Origin: an uncultured Saprospiraceae bacterium
GTDB taxonomy: Bacteria > Bacteroidota > Bacteroidia > Chitinophagales > Saprospiraceae
Assembly: GCA_937894165.1 (NCBI GenBank)
Contig: CALCSX010000155.1
Span: 1-7,869, forward strand
Direction of reading: 5' to 3'
DNA length: 7,869 nucleotides
Below, piece by piece: positions 1-7,631 of the stretch (positions are counted from its first letter, which is position 1; each line of letters opens with the position of its first letter). The notes under the pieces are model-generated. The model worked only from the letters and a program-made list of their open reading frames with translations. It ran no database searches and was not told the origin of the DNA. The position numbers and the translations under genes were made by a program.

Positions 1-1263
1 CTCAATACAAATACCAAAGATTTTTTAGCTCCGGGAACACCTCAATTTGACGAAGCGTTTAACAGAATCACATCTTCTTTATCGAATGAAGAGGAGAATG
101 GAACTCGTTTATTTGATAAATCCGCCTTATACCATGTGCATGGAGAATATAGATTCACGCCGACATTTACAGATGAAATAGTAGCCGGAGCCAATGCGAG
201 ATTGTACAGACCCAACTCCAATGGAACTATATTTATAGATACAGCCGGTGTCCAAATCAGCAATTTTGAGGTAGGGATGTACACAGGGATAACTAAAAGG
301 TTCTTTGACAAGAGATTGACAGTAAGCGGAACAGTGCGAGCGGATAAAAATCAGAATTTCGACTGGATAGCGACCCCGGCAGCTTCTGTAGTATATCAAC
401 CCAATGCCCTGAATTTCCTAAGAGCTTCTTTCAGTTCTGCTATCAGAAATCCCACATTAGCTGATCAATATTTGAATCTGAATGTGGGAAGGGCTATATT
501 GGCTGGAAATTTATCCGGCTGGGAAGATTTAATTACTGTTGAATCCTTTACTGATTATTTATCTTCCAGAAATCTTGATGATTTGGAATATTTCGATGTA
601 GATCCGGTGCGTCCGGAAAGGGTGAAAACATTAGAAATAGGTTATCGAACTACGCTTTTCAATAGAATATATCTTGATTTAGGCTACTATTACAGTATTT
701 ATGATGACTTTTTGGGCTTTAATATTGGAGTAACCGCCGATTTTGATAATCTTGGTTTACCTCAAGATGTTCAAGCGTATAGGGTATCAGCAAATTCATT
801 AAACCAAGTTACTACCCAAGGTCTCTCAGTAGGTGGTAACTATTATTTCTGGGAAAAATATATGTTTTCTGCCAATTATTCTTGGAACAAATTGAACAAG
901 ACATTCGAAGATGATCCGATTATTCCTGCCTTCAACACTCCTGAGCATAAATTCAATATTGGAATTTCCGGAAGGAATCTAGTGTTCAATATTGCAGGAA
1001 TACAGATAGAGAATTTAGGCTTCAATATAAACTATAAGTGGATAGAAGGGTTTTTATTTGAAGGGTCGCCTCAATTTACAGGCTTTGTCCCTACTTATGA
1101 TCTACTTGATGCACAAATAAACTACACTGTTGACAGATGGGGAGTTACTTTCAAATTGGGAGCTTCTAACCTGATGAACAACATGCAATTTCAAGCATAT
1201 GGCGGTCCGAGGATAGGTCGTCTGGCATATTTTTCAATACTTTATGAATTTAAAAAGAATTAA
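1..1263 (+). CDS. TonB-dependent outer-membrane receptor, C-terminal part (5' end outside window)
   Basis: The frame is open from base 1 to the TAA at 1261-1263, giving 420 residues with no start in the window. A GTG at 136 lies inside the frame and is not the true start. The sequence reads as the strand-rich C-terminal barrel of a TonB-dependent receptor: alternating aromatic/polar strands, the family-like segment RASFSSAIRNPTLADQY (residues about 141-157), the PERVKTLEIGYRT segment (about 205-217), and a C-terminal stretch with a vPtYDLLDAQINY-like strand, a LGASNLMNN turn, a YGGPRIGR loop and a final aromatic strand ending YEFKKN. Such receptors import bound substrates across the outer membrane using TonB energy. 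The plug domain, TonB box and any N-terminal carboxypeptidase-like domain would lie upstream. Nothing here identifies the substrate. The secreted hydrolase-like gene 18 bp downstream suggests a shared transcript and perhaps a shared substrate. The family call is firm; the ligand is unknown. Confidence 0.93.
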   Translation, partial: LNTNTKDFLAPGTPQFDEAFNRITSSLSNEEENGTRLFDKSALYHVHGEYRFTPTFTDEIVAGANARLYRPNSNGTIFIDTAGVQISNFEVGMYTGITKRFFDKRLTVSGTVRADKNQNFDWIATPAASVVYQPNALNFLRASFSSAIRNPTLADQYLNLNVGRAILAGNLSGWEDLITVESFTDYLSSRNLDDLEYFDVDPVRPERVKTLEIGYRTTLFNRIYLDLGYYYSIYDDFLGFNIGVTADFDNLGLPQDVQAYRVSANSLNQVTTQGLSVGGNYYFWEKYMFSANYSWNKLNKTFEDDPIIPAFNTPEHKFNIGISGRNLVFNIAGIQIENLGFNINYKWIEGFLFEGSPQFTGFVPTYDLLDAQINYTVDRWGVTFKLGASNLMNNMQFQAYGGPRIGRLAYFSILYEFKKN

Positions 1264-1281
1264 TCATTAAAATTTTTGACT

Positions 1282-2757
1282 ATGAAAAACATTAACTTAT
1301 TGCTTATTTTTTGTCTGTTCGCTATAATGGGCAGTCTAAACGCACAAAATCGATACTTGGAAGAGGTATTCGACGATGTGGAGGTAACTTTAGATGTACA
1401 ATATGCTACAAATGTGACTGTTGTTACAGGATCAGCAATGCCACAAGATCTATTGATGGACATTTATGAGCCGGCTGGTGATGATGCCACGCAAAGACCT
1501 GTCATCATCATGTTCCATACCGGTAATTTTATCCCTTTTCCAAATAATGGTGGAACTGGGGGAACTCGAAGAGATTCAACCGTAGTTGGAATGGCAAAAA
1601 GATTAGCTAAAATGGGCTATGTCGTTGCATCTGCTTCTTACCGACTTGGATGGAACCCAATAGATCCAGAACAATCTGAAAGGGTTAAAACTTTAATTAA
1701 TGCTGCTTATAGAGGTGTTCAAGATGCCAATACAACTGCAAGATTCTTCAGAAAGACAATAGCTGAAGATGGAAATCCATATGGTGTGGATGGAGATAGA
1801 ATAACTCTCTGGGGATTCGGAACAGGTGGTTACATTTCATTGAATACGGCCGTACTAGACACTTATGAAAAAACTTTGATTGACAAATTTATCGGTCAAG
1901 ATGACGAAGGGACTCCGGTACCTATGGTCAATCAGGCTATCAGTGGTAATCCACAAGGAGATATAAATGCACCTATCAACGTTGCAAATCACACAGGTTA
2001 CAGCTCTGATATTCATTTAAGCGTTAACTTAGGAGGCGCAATGGGAGACACTTCATGGATAGATCAAGGAGATATTCCAATTATTTCCTTCCAGGTTCCC
2101 ACAGATCCTTTCGCACCCTATACACAAGGTACAGTAATCGTTCCGGTACTTAATCTTCCTGTAGTTGAAGTTCAAGGTTCTTATTTAGTTCAACAAAAAA
2201 TGAATGTCCTAGGCAATAATGATGTATTCGTAAATGCAAATATTGATGATGTTTATACCGATGCTGCTAATGAGAACAATGATGGTTATGAAGGCTTGAA
2301 TCCATTTTTAAGAACAGCGGAACCATTGGACAGTGCACCTTGGGATTGGTGGTCACCTGACAATCCTAACCATGCTGCAGGTTTAATGACTAATCCAAAC
2401 ATGTCTTTTGAAAAAGCGATGACTTATGCAGATACTATTATTGGCTATTTCGCTCCGAGAGCATATGTAGCTTTGGATTTGGAAGCATTGTCTAGCAGAG
2501 GTCAGAATATACTTCCTGAGACAAATGTTAGAATAATGCCTAACCCGGCTAATAGCTCAGCTTTAATCAGCTCTATTGCTTTGACTCCGATCAGAGAAGT
2601 TATAGTAGCTGATATCAATGGTAGAATCATTGCTGCTTACAAAAACATCGACAATCAGTATTTCAATATACCTAGAGATGGTAAGCCATCAGGAGTATAT
2701 TTTGTACAGGTAAGAATGGATGAAGGTATGGTAATTAAGAAATTAATTTTCAACTAG
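1282..2757 (+). CDS. Secreted alpha/beta-hydrolase-like protein with T9SS type A sorting domain
   Basis: This 491-residue protein starts at the ATG at 1282. An in-frame TTG six bases earlier is less likely. Residues 1-21 form a signal peptide (hydrophobic core LLLIFCLFAIMG, probable cleavage near LNA-Q). Residues about 40-395 look like an alpha/beta hydrolase of the carboxylesterase type: a QDLLMDIYEP strand, PVIIMFHTGNF (H79-T80-G81, at the usual HGG oxyanion position), a GYVVASASYRLGW strand, a helix with RGVQDANTTARFFRK, and DRITLWGFGTGG at the nucleophile elbow (residues 178-183). The elbow reads G-F-G-T-G, so the expected nucleophile Ser is Gly180. A PTDPFAPYTQG segment (about 273-283) resembles the usual acid-residue loop, and H364 could be the distal His. 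From about residue 415 (VRIMPNPA...DINGRII...GVYFVQV...KKLIFN) there is a typical T9SS type A tail, so the product should be exported and surface-attached or released. It is probably co-transcribed with the receptor upstream. The fold is likely; catalytic activity is uncertain. Confidence 0.88.
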   Translation: MKNINLLLIFCLFAIMGSLNAQNRYLEEVFDDVEVTLDVQYATNVTVVTGSAMPQDLLMDIYEPAGDDATQRPVIIMFHTGNFIPFPNNGGTGGTRRDSTVVGMAKRLAKMGYVVASASYRLGWNPIDPEQSERVKTLINAAYRGVQDANTTARFFRKTIAEDGNPYGVDGDRITLWGFGTGGYISLNTAVLDTYEKTLIDKFIGQDDEGTPVPMVNQAISGNPQGDINAPINVANHTGYSSDIHLSVNLGGAMGDTSWIDQGDIPIISFQVPTDPFAPYTQGTVIVPVLNLPVVEVQGSYLVQQKMNVLGNNDVFVNANIDDVYTDAANENNDGYEGLNPFLRTAEPLDSAPWDWWSPDNPNHAAGLMTNPNMSFEKAMTYADTIIGYFAPRAYVALDLEALSSRGQNILPETNVRIMPNPANSSALISSIALTPIREVIVADINGRIIAAYKNIDNQYFNIPRDGKPSGVYFVQVRMDEGMVIKKLIFN

Positions 2758-2846
2758 AATAGGCTTTGAATGAAAGCCCAAGATACTGTGTCACTTTTTT
2801 CAAAGAGTTGGAATTGGGTTGATTTACAAAGCAAACGATTTATAAT

Positions 2847-2890
2847 AAAAAAGAATCAGGTTGGTATTGCTACCAACTTGATTCTTTTTT
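2847..2890. terminator. Bidirectional intrinsic terminator between convergent genes
   Basis: Arms at 2847-2866 and 2871-2890 pair over 20 bp around the loop TTGC. The only irregularity is a G-U wobble on the + strand (A-C on the - strand). The arms begin with A6 and end with T6, so either transcript gets a GC-containing stem followed by a U tract. It lies 89 bp after the stop of the hydrolase gene and about 110 bp beyond the stop of the convergent beta-helix gene, so it can serve both. Confidence 0.9.
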
Positions 2891-2957
2891 ATTACTCTGA
2901 GTCTTTTAATTAAATTTTCAAAAGTAATACATACGTTGAATAATCTCTTTGTTTTCA

Positions 2958-2984
2958 ATACATTTTGTATTTACAAAATTGTAT
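2958..2984 (-). other. Short hairpin just after the beta-helix gene
   Basis: ATTTTGTA (2962-2969) and TACAAAAT (2972-2979) form a perfect inverted repeat around TT. ATAC (2958-2961) and GTAT (2981-2984) extend it by four pairs past one bulged T. It begins about 15 bp beyond the stop of the minus-strand gene. No strong U tract follows on the minus strand, so it is more likely a 3'-end stem-loop or a chance AT palindrome than a terminator. Confidence 0.4.
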
Positions 2985-2999
2985 AATATTACTTTATTA

Positions 3000-5525
3000 C
3001 TAAAATTTAACAAACTTTTCCCTATAATTTGCTTCTAGTGATTGTAAAATATAAACACCCGAAGAAAGATTACTTACATCAAAATTGTTTCCGTTTTGAG
3101 ACCACGCAAAAATTTGTTTGCCGGTTAAATCAAAAATACTCCAAGTGATCGGTATCTTAGTGCTTTCCAAATTTTGGATTTGAAATTCAGTTATAACAGG
3201 ATTAGGAAATAGAATTAGTTTGTTTTTCACATTTCTATCTGATTTGAGAATTACTTCAATATTACATTCGGTATTTTGCTCGTATTTTAAATTTAAAACC
3301 TCAGCTATGTTTTGAGCTACTAATACGGCAGGTCCTTCACTTTTAATACAAGATGACGCAAGCATTAACACTTCATCTTCAGGGATATCTTCGTCTCCAT
3401 TCATAGCTTTTACCAACCATTTGATACTATTTATATTATTAAAATCAAAATGACTATTTATTTTTAGCATATCCAATTTTTGATTCAAATCATTACTAAT
3501 TCGTTTTTCTTCATTCTCTTTGAAATTTACTAGACGGGAATATTTTTCCTTTATAACTGTGTCTGTAAGGCCTTTTTGATTTAATAAATCTTTAAATTCT
3601 TCAAATTTAAAAGACGAATTTTTATTAGATTTATTTAAAATTTCTAAAATTTCTATTGAATTTGGAATGGTAGATATAGATTCTAATTTATATTCTTCAT
3701 AGAAATCATTTATATCTTGACTTTGAGTTAATAAGTGTTGATTCGATTTAATAAATCGAATAGCTTGCTGAAGCTGGTAATAACAGATCCCGTCCACATC
3801 TTCATTCCCTTGACAAGAAATCAAATTTAATATTTGCGCTAAATTTGCATCGACCATATTATTATTGCTAGTATTATTAGCTAATGGAAGAAAACATGAG
3901 AAAGAATTATCTGTATTACCGGAAAACCAACTTGAAGGAGAAACTAAACCAGGATGTTCTGAGGCCACTAAAGTGTTATAAAAATATCTTGTACTATTTA
4001 ATTGAAGAGCAGAAGGATTCCCTATAAAATGCGCCCCAACATTGTTCTGATAAAACCTGTTGCCCTTATTAATTTGCTGAGGTGCAGCCGTATTTTTCAT
4101 ATAAACTAATCCTGCATTATTGCTTACGAATTGATTATTTAAGAAATAAGTTCCTAAATTAATACTACTTACAAAAAGTCCAACATTATTATATTCCAAA
4201 TAATTACATTTAACATCTGTATCTTGACAACCAATGATATTTATTCCAATATTTGTTGAAGATGTTATTGTATTACTCTCAACAACTAGCTCTTGTCCAT
4301 TCTTGATATTAAATCCTTCTTCAAATCCATTAATTTGATTATTATTAAACACAGAATTTTCTAAAGCTATGCATCTTAATGCCCAAGTTTTATCTTCTCC
4401 ATTCAGTATGTTGTAACCAAAATTTACATTACTACAATTATGTAATGAAAATGCTACAGGCGTGTAAGATGTTGTATTTAAACATCCATTAAAAATATTA
4501 TTATATATTTGCACGTTATGGGAGATATAAATATGATTCTCAAATTGACCTGGATTATTGCAATTAAATTTATTTCTTTCTATTATGGTACTAGAAGTAT
4601 TACCATCTATAAATATGGGGATTGCTATATAGTTTGAAAATTCATTATCTTCAATAACTACTTGAGCAGATCCCGAACAATAAATATTGCTTTTAATCAC
4701 TTGTCCAGACATTTGAGCAGTAAACAAGCTTCCTCGTTCAACTATACGGGGATCATAGGTATAATCATTCTCAATATCAATATCATTAGAAAAAACAGTA
4801 TAAATATTATTCTCACCATAATAGGATTGCCAGACATTATATATAGATAGTAAATGGGGCAATTCAGATCCGTTTATGTCATGAAATAAATTATTTCGAT
4901 TCAAGATAGTCCTGCAATTTTCAAATGATAAATTACAGTCTGTAAAAGTCGAATAATTCATATTGGCACTATAAGACCATGAAAAATTTATTTTTGAATT
5001 ATTAAATGTACAATCATCAATATGTTGTATTGCTAGCATCCCACCAAGATTTAGATTACCTATATCTGAAAATAAGGTGTTTTGAAAATAGGTTATTCCA
5101 TTACCAAAATTAACAGTTGCACTTGGTGTGGGAATTATAGTCATATTTCCTTTTATTTCTGAATCTTCTAAAACATAAGTAGTGAGACTATAATTTGTTT
5201 CAAATTTTAATTCAGCCAAATCAAAGAGTTCCAAATTGCAATTTTTAATGGTCAATGTAAGCCAAGGAGTGTATTCTATAGTAAATGAACCATCAATACA
5301 AAAGTTTTCATTTTCCAAAACATCGTTTGTAATTGTCCAACCATGTACTGATATCGCATCCCATAAAGTGGGTATCCCAACATTGGAACCTACAACTTGG
5401 GAATATGAACACTGAGCAGTAAGTAATTTGGTACTCAATAATAAAAACAATGAAGTTACAAATAAGATTCTCTTAACAGGACTCAAAAAGATAAAAACAC
5501 TTCCGATTGATTTTTGTTTATTCAT
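3000..5525 (-). CDS. Large secreted beta-helix-like protein with T9SS type A sorting domain
   Basis: The 841-residue product starts at an ATG (5523-5525) preceded by an AT-rich leader without Shine-Dalgarno. Residues 1-37 form a signal peptide (KR, then LFVTSLFLLL, cleavage likely after LTA). It is not a lipobox, because Q precedes C39. Residues about 85-510 are Asn/Ser/Thr-rich, with short recurring strands and N-x-(F/I)-type turns (for example IEDNEFSNY, IERNKFN, IYNNIFNG, VESNTITSS, FLNNQFVSNN), the pattern of a right-handed parallel beta-helix. Residues about 560-745 change to a charged, helix-prone segment (QLQQAIRFIKSN, FEEFKDLLNQKG, LNQKLDMLKIN). Residues about 766-841 (KLILFPNPV...SIFDLTGKQIF...SNLSSGVYILQS...KFVKF) are a T9SS type A sorting domain. 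Such helices often act as adhesins or polysaccharide-active enzymes, but I see no clear catalytic set, so function is open. It is a single-gene unit convergent with the hydrolase gene. Confidence 0.9.
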   Translation of the reverse strand: MNKQKSIGSVFIFLSPVKRILFVTSLFLLLSTKLLTAQCSYSQVVGSNVGIPTLWDAISVHGWTITNDVLENENFCIDGSFTIEYTPWLTLTIKNCNLELFDLAELKFETNYSLTTYVLEDSEIKGNMTIIPTPSATVNFGNGITYFQNTLFSDIGNLNLGGMLAIQHIDDCTFNNSKINFSWSYSANMNYSTFTDCNLSFENCRTILNRNNLFHDINGSELPHLLSIYNVWQSYYGENNIYTVFSNDIDIENDYTYDPRIVERGSLFTAQMSGQVIKSNIYCSGSAQVVIEDNEFSNYIAIPIFIDGNTSSTIIERNKFNCNNPGQFENHIYISHNVQIYNNIFNGCLNTTSYTPVAFSLHNCSNVNFGYNILNGEDKTWALRCIALENSVFNNNQINGFEEGFNIKNGQELVVESNTITSSTNIGINIIGCQDTDVKCNYLEYNNVGLFVSSINLGTYFLNNQFVSNNAGLVYMKNTAAPQQINKGNRFYQNNVGAHFIGNPSALQLNSTRYFYNTLVASEHPGLVSPSSWFSGNTDNSFSCFLPLANNTSNNNMVDANLAQILNLISCQGNEDVDGICYYQLQQAIRFIKSNQHLLTQSQDINDFYEEYKLESISTIPNSIEILEILNKSNKNSSFKFEEFKDLLNQKGLTDTVIKEKYSRLVNFKENEEKRISNDLNQKLDMLKINSHFDFNNINSIKWLVKAMNGDEDIPEDEVLMLASSCIKSEGPAVLVAQNIAEVLNLKYEQNTECNIEVILKSDRNVKNKLILFPNPVITEFQIQNLESTKIPITWSIFDLTGKQIFAWSQNGNNFDVSNLSSGVYILQSLEANYREKFVKF

Positions 5526-5596
5526 ATTAAAGTTTTAAATCAGTGAAAATAATACACTATAATAATAAGATATAAATTTGATTTTTAGTTGAATTG

Positions 5597-5621
5597 ATAT
5601 TGTTCACAATGATAACAATAT
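5597..5621. promoter_or_regulatory. Palindrome upstream of the beta-helix gene (possible operator)
   Basis: ATATTGTT (5597-5604) and AACAATAT (5614-5621) form a perfect 8-bp inverted repeat around a 9-base spacer. It lies about 72-96 bp upstream of the minus-strand start at 5525, where a regulator-binding site could sit. I could not place a TTTG / TAnnTTTG Bacteroidota promoter nearby, so the regulatory role is inferred from position and symmetry only. Chance is possible in such AT-rich DNA. Confidence 0.3.
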
Positions 5622-6293
5622 TTTACTTTAAAAACTGAAAAGAATTGTTAAAATAAAAAATATAATGGAAGAATGTTAAAAAAGAATTACCATTTATTAT
5701 ATTCCATCCAAATTTGAAAAATTAGAATTTACGATGTCAAAATAATATTGCAAAAATTTAAGTTTCTAAGGTATGAGTTAAAGCAATATTTAATAATTAA
5801 ATAAAGCATAAGTATTTAGATGCAATTTTAAGTATTCTAGAATTATGGAAACCAAAATCGGTTTTAAATACCTATGATGATATAGGCTAATAAGGCAGCG
5901 CCAAAGTGTATTATGTTAAATAAACCCAAAGTATTGAATCTTTTTCTTATAAATCCTAAAGATGGAAAATATCATAACAAGACAGATCTGATAAAATCTA
6001 ATTGCTATATCATAACATGAGGTCAATTGAAACATAAATGTTTTTATAAGGGCAATTGCTTCCTTAACTAAAATTAATAATGGAAATACAAAAAATTGGA
6101 TGGAAAAAAGCTTGGGAAGAATAAATTAAGAGAGTAATAAAAACAGCTTGTATTTATATGTGTTGATCACTGTAACTAGCAAAGAAAAATTTCTAATAAA
6201 TAGTATTATTTTAATCGTCATGACAACTAATACTTCTAAGTCCCAAAATCAAACATGACTGGCTTGGAATTATAAATTTATTTTAAAAATAAA

Positions 6294-6337
6294 TTGTTAA
6301 TCAAATGAGAGTTGAGAACTACTCAAATGATTAACAA
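6294..6337 (-). terminator. Intrinsic terminator of the lipoprotein/small membrane protein unit
   Basis: Arms TTGTTAATCA..TGAGAGTT (6294-6313) and AACT-a-CTCA..TGATTAACAA (6317-6337) fold around the loop GAG, with one bulged A and a two-base internal mismatch. On the minus strand the hairpin begins seven bases after the stop at 6344 and is followed by TTTATTTTT, which fits an intrinsic terminator for the minus-strand genes. Confidence 0.75.
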
Positions 6338-6343
6338 CTCAAT

Positions 6344-6550
6344 TTAATTTTTAGGGATAGGTAGTATCCTACTTAATATCCTACTCATACCAAACTTTTT
6401 AGGCTTCGAAATAGCAAGAAATAAATGTACAATTCCCAAAAGAAATCCTAAAGTAGTGGTTAAATATACAAATACTACAAAAAGGTATATTAACACTCTT
6501 AATATTTCCCTTGGAATGCTCTCATAAAAATATAAATTTGATAATAACAT
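6344..6550 (-). CDS. Small membrane protein of unknown function
   Basis: This gene encodes 68 residues from an ATG at 6548-6550. Residues about 18-48 are continuously hydrophobic (from RVLIYLFVV through TTTLGFLLGIVHLFLAI). At 31 residues that is either one long helix or a tight pair of helices. The tail after residue 49 is basic (SKPKKFGMSR, SRILPIPKN) and should stay in the cytoplasm by the positive-inside rule. The gene starts 13 bp after the stop of the lipoprotein gene and is followed at once by a terminator, so it is the last gene of a two-gene transcript. I do not recognise a family. The tight coupling and clean terminator argue that it is real. A role in anchoring, transport or protection connected with the lipoprotein is only a guess. 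Confidence 0.65.
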   Translation of the reverse strand: MLLSNLYFYESIPREILRVLIYLFVVFVYLTTTLGFLLGIVHLFLAISKPKKFGMSRILSRILPIPKN

Positions 6551-6563
6551 AAATTAAAGAGTT

Positions 6564-7073
6564 TTAACAATTTCTAGATTTCCACCAGTAAGCAATCATT
6601 ACTGAAGCTCTGCACGCGGTTGATATACCAAGAACGTAATTATCACATTCATCAAGCATTGCATTTCGTACTACAACTAATTTATCACATGGATTATTGC
6701 TTAGACCAAAATCCGACTGTTGTTGTCTTGTTGTCATTAGACTGGATACGTTATTTGCAATATTTGCCTGTAACAACTCATCCATAACTAAATTTTCTGT
6801 GATACCTAAAAGTGATATCATCTGTGCCATAGCTCCAGCCGTAACTGTACCATTATTTTGGGCATTTACAAAATTATTAACAAATTGTGAATTGGCTGCA
6901 AAATTTGCTTCTACAACTGAAATAAAATCTGGAAAATTTGCTTCAGTTAATGTGTCAGAGCCTAAAAAAAATGAAATCTTTGTCGGTGAATCAACAATTT
7001 CCTTAGATTCTTTTTCGCAACTTCCAAGCAAAAAACTAAAACTAATAAATAATAATAGTAAGATGTTTTTCAA
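6564..7073 (-). CDS. Small lipoprotein with cysteine-patterned C-terminal domain, unknown function
   Basis: The 169-residue product starts with MKNILLLLFISFSFLLGSC. Residues 16-19 (L-G-S-C) form a lipobox, so Cys19 should be lipidated. The acidic/lysine stretch right after it (EKESKE) resembles the surface-export signal described for Bacteroidota lipoproteins. The start is a TTG (7071-7073) directly after a T-rich run. No ATG occurs in frame upstream before the stop at 7140-7142, and the signal peptide fits this start well. Residues about 45-120 are Asn/Ala-rich and helix-prone. The last 41 residues hold four cysteines (C129, C143, C154, C169), the final one being the last residue, with a YWWKSRNC end; these could form two disulfides outside the cytoplasm. 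It sits 13 bp upstream of the small membrane protein gene. I recognise no family. The opposite-strand frame over the same bases lacks comparable features. Confidence 0.78.
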   Translation of the reverse strand: MKNILLLLFISFSFLLGSCEKESKEIVDSPTKISFFLGSDTLTEANFPDFISVVEANFAANSQFVNNFVNAQNNGTVTAGAMAQMISLLGITENLVMDELLQANIANNVSSLMTTRQQQSDFGLSNNPCDKLVVVRNAMLDECDNYVLGISTACRASVMIAYWWKSRNC

Positions 7074-7541
7074 AAAAAATAATTGTTTAAAGTTAATAAC
7101 TATATTAAATAATTCTGCAATAATAAGGTTTTTTAATAATTAAAAAAATATTATAGCAATTAAATTAAAATAATTAATAATTTATTTACCTAAATAGTAT
7201 GATTACCGATAAGTATATGATGAATTAAGAGTAATAAGAGAAGTACTGATAGTACTGATACAAAGCTTTATATAAACTAACTTTTCTTTTAATTTTCAGT
7301 CGAGATTGATTAACAAAACAAATAAATCTTACATTTTAAACACAAAAAGTTAATAAATTATGTTGCTAAAAAAAAATTACTAAACATGGTTTTAGATCAA
7401 AGAAGCTGGAATTAATATCACAGTTTTATAAAAAAATGAATTTCTTTTAATTAAAAATATTTATTAGGTAATTTATTATCACTAAATAATTAAATTCAAT
7501 GCCTGTTAGATTTGTATAATATCGTTTACTTAATAGTTTAA
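7074..7541. other. AT-rich intergenic region, no gene seen
   Basis: About 470 bp lie between the lipoprotein start and the repeat region, with frequent stops in all frames and no RNA gene that I can recognise. The promoter of the minus-strand lipoprotein unit should lie in its left part. A TATAAT-like box occurs on the minus strand at 7150-7155, but without a partner element I do not call it. Confidence 0.6.
7242..7259. repeat. Two-copy tandem repeat AGTACTGAT
   Basis: The 9-mer AGTACTGAT occurs twice back to back (7242-7250 and 7251-7259). Each copy contains the palindrome AGTACT. No function is evident. Confidence 0.6.
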
Positions 7542-7624
7542 ATGTTGAAGTCCGCATTGCACTACCCCGAGTTGCAGCTTATCTGCTTTACTCAGGGTTT
7601 TTTACATTGGCACTCCTACGGAGT
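7542..7624. repeat. Intergenic palindromic repeat, copy 1 (REP-like double hairpin)
   Basis: The unit opens with ATGTTGAA (7542-7549), shared with copy 2. The first hairpin pairs ACCCCGAGT (7564-7572) with ACTCAGGGT (7590-7598), one mismatch, with an inner GCAG/CTGC stem. A second small hairpin follows, ACTCC-TAC-GGAGT (7612-7624). The core from ACCCCGAGTTGCAG to CACTCCTACGGAGTT closely matches copy 2. Repeats of this build, spread between genes and moved by REP-associated tyrosine transposases, are known in bacteria including Bacteroidota. The assignment to that class is by resemblance; no transposase is in the window. Confidence 0.8.
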
Positions 7625-7631
7625 TATACTC

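Larger units (their letters stand above)
5526..6343. other. Gene-poor AT-rich intergenic region
   Basis: I see no convincing gene in this spacer of about 0.8 kb. Stops are frequent in all frames. The short ATG openings (for example at about 5845 and 6079 on the + strand) end within about 10-15 codons. A 35-codon stop-free stretch on the minus strand at 5864-5971 encodes a hydrophobic segment but has no ATG. The region holds the upstream palindrome of the beta-helix gene at its left end and the terminator of the lipoprotein unit at its right end. It may be a decayed gene remnant or simply a spacer. Confidence 0.6.

Noticed and set aside
1276..1281. TTG start two codons upstream of the hydrolase ATG
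   Set aside because: The ATG at 1282 gives a standard signal peptide, and TTG would add only two residues.
4662..4850. A 62-codon open frame on the + strand
   Set aside because: It lies fully inside the beta-helix gene on the opposite strand and is Ile/Asn-rich, as expected from antisense AT-rich codons.
5573..5580. TAAATTTG, matching the Bacteroidota -7 motif, on the + strand
   Set aside because: No TTTG stands at the expected upstream distance and there is no + strand gene downstream.
5864..5974. Stop-free minus-strand stretch encoding a hydrophobic segment ending FGAALLAYIIIGI
   Set aside because: It has 35 sense codons with no ATG, and stop-free stretches of this length are expected by chance in AT-rich DNA. 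It might be a relic of a membrane-protein gene, but the sequence alone does not support calling a pseudogene.
6697..7143. A 148-codon open frame on the + strand
   Set aside because: It lies antisense over the lipoprotein gene, has no domain, signal or operon context, and its low-complexity ends mirror AT runs. The minus-strand frame has a signal peptide, a lipobox and a downstream partner.
7150..7158. TGCTATAAT on the minus strand upstream of the lipoprotein gene
   Set aside because: It resembles an extended -10 box, but no matching upstream element is present, and Bacteroidota promoters typically use TAnnTTTG with TTTG at -33.
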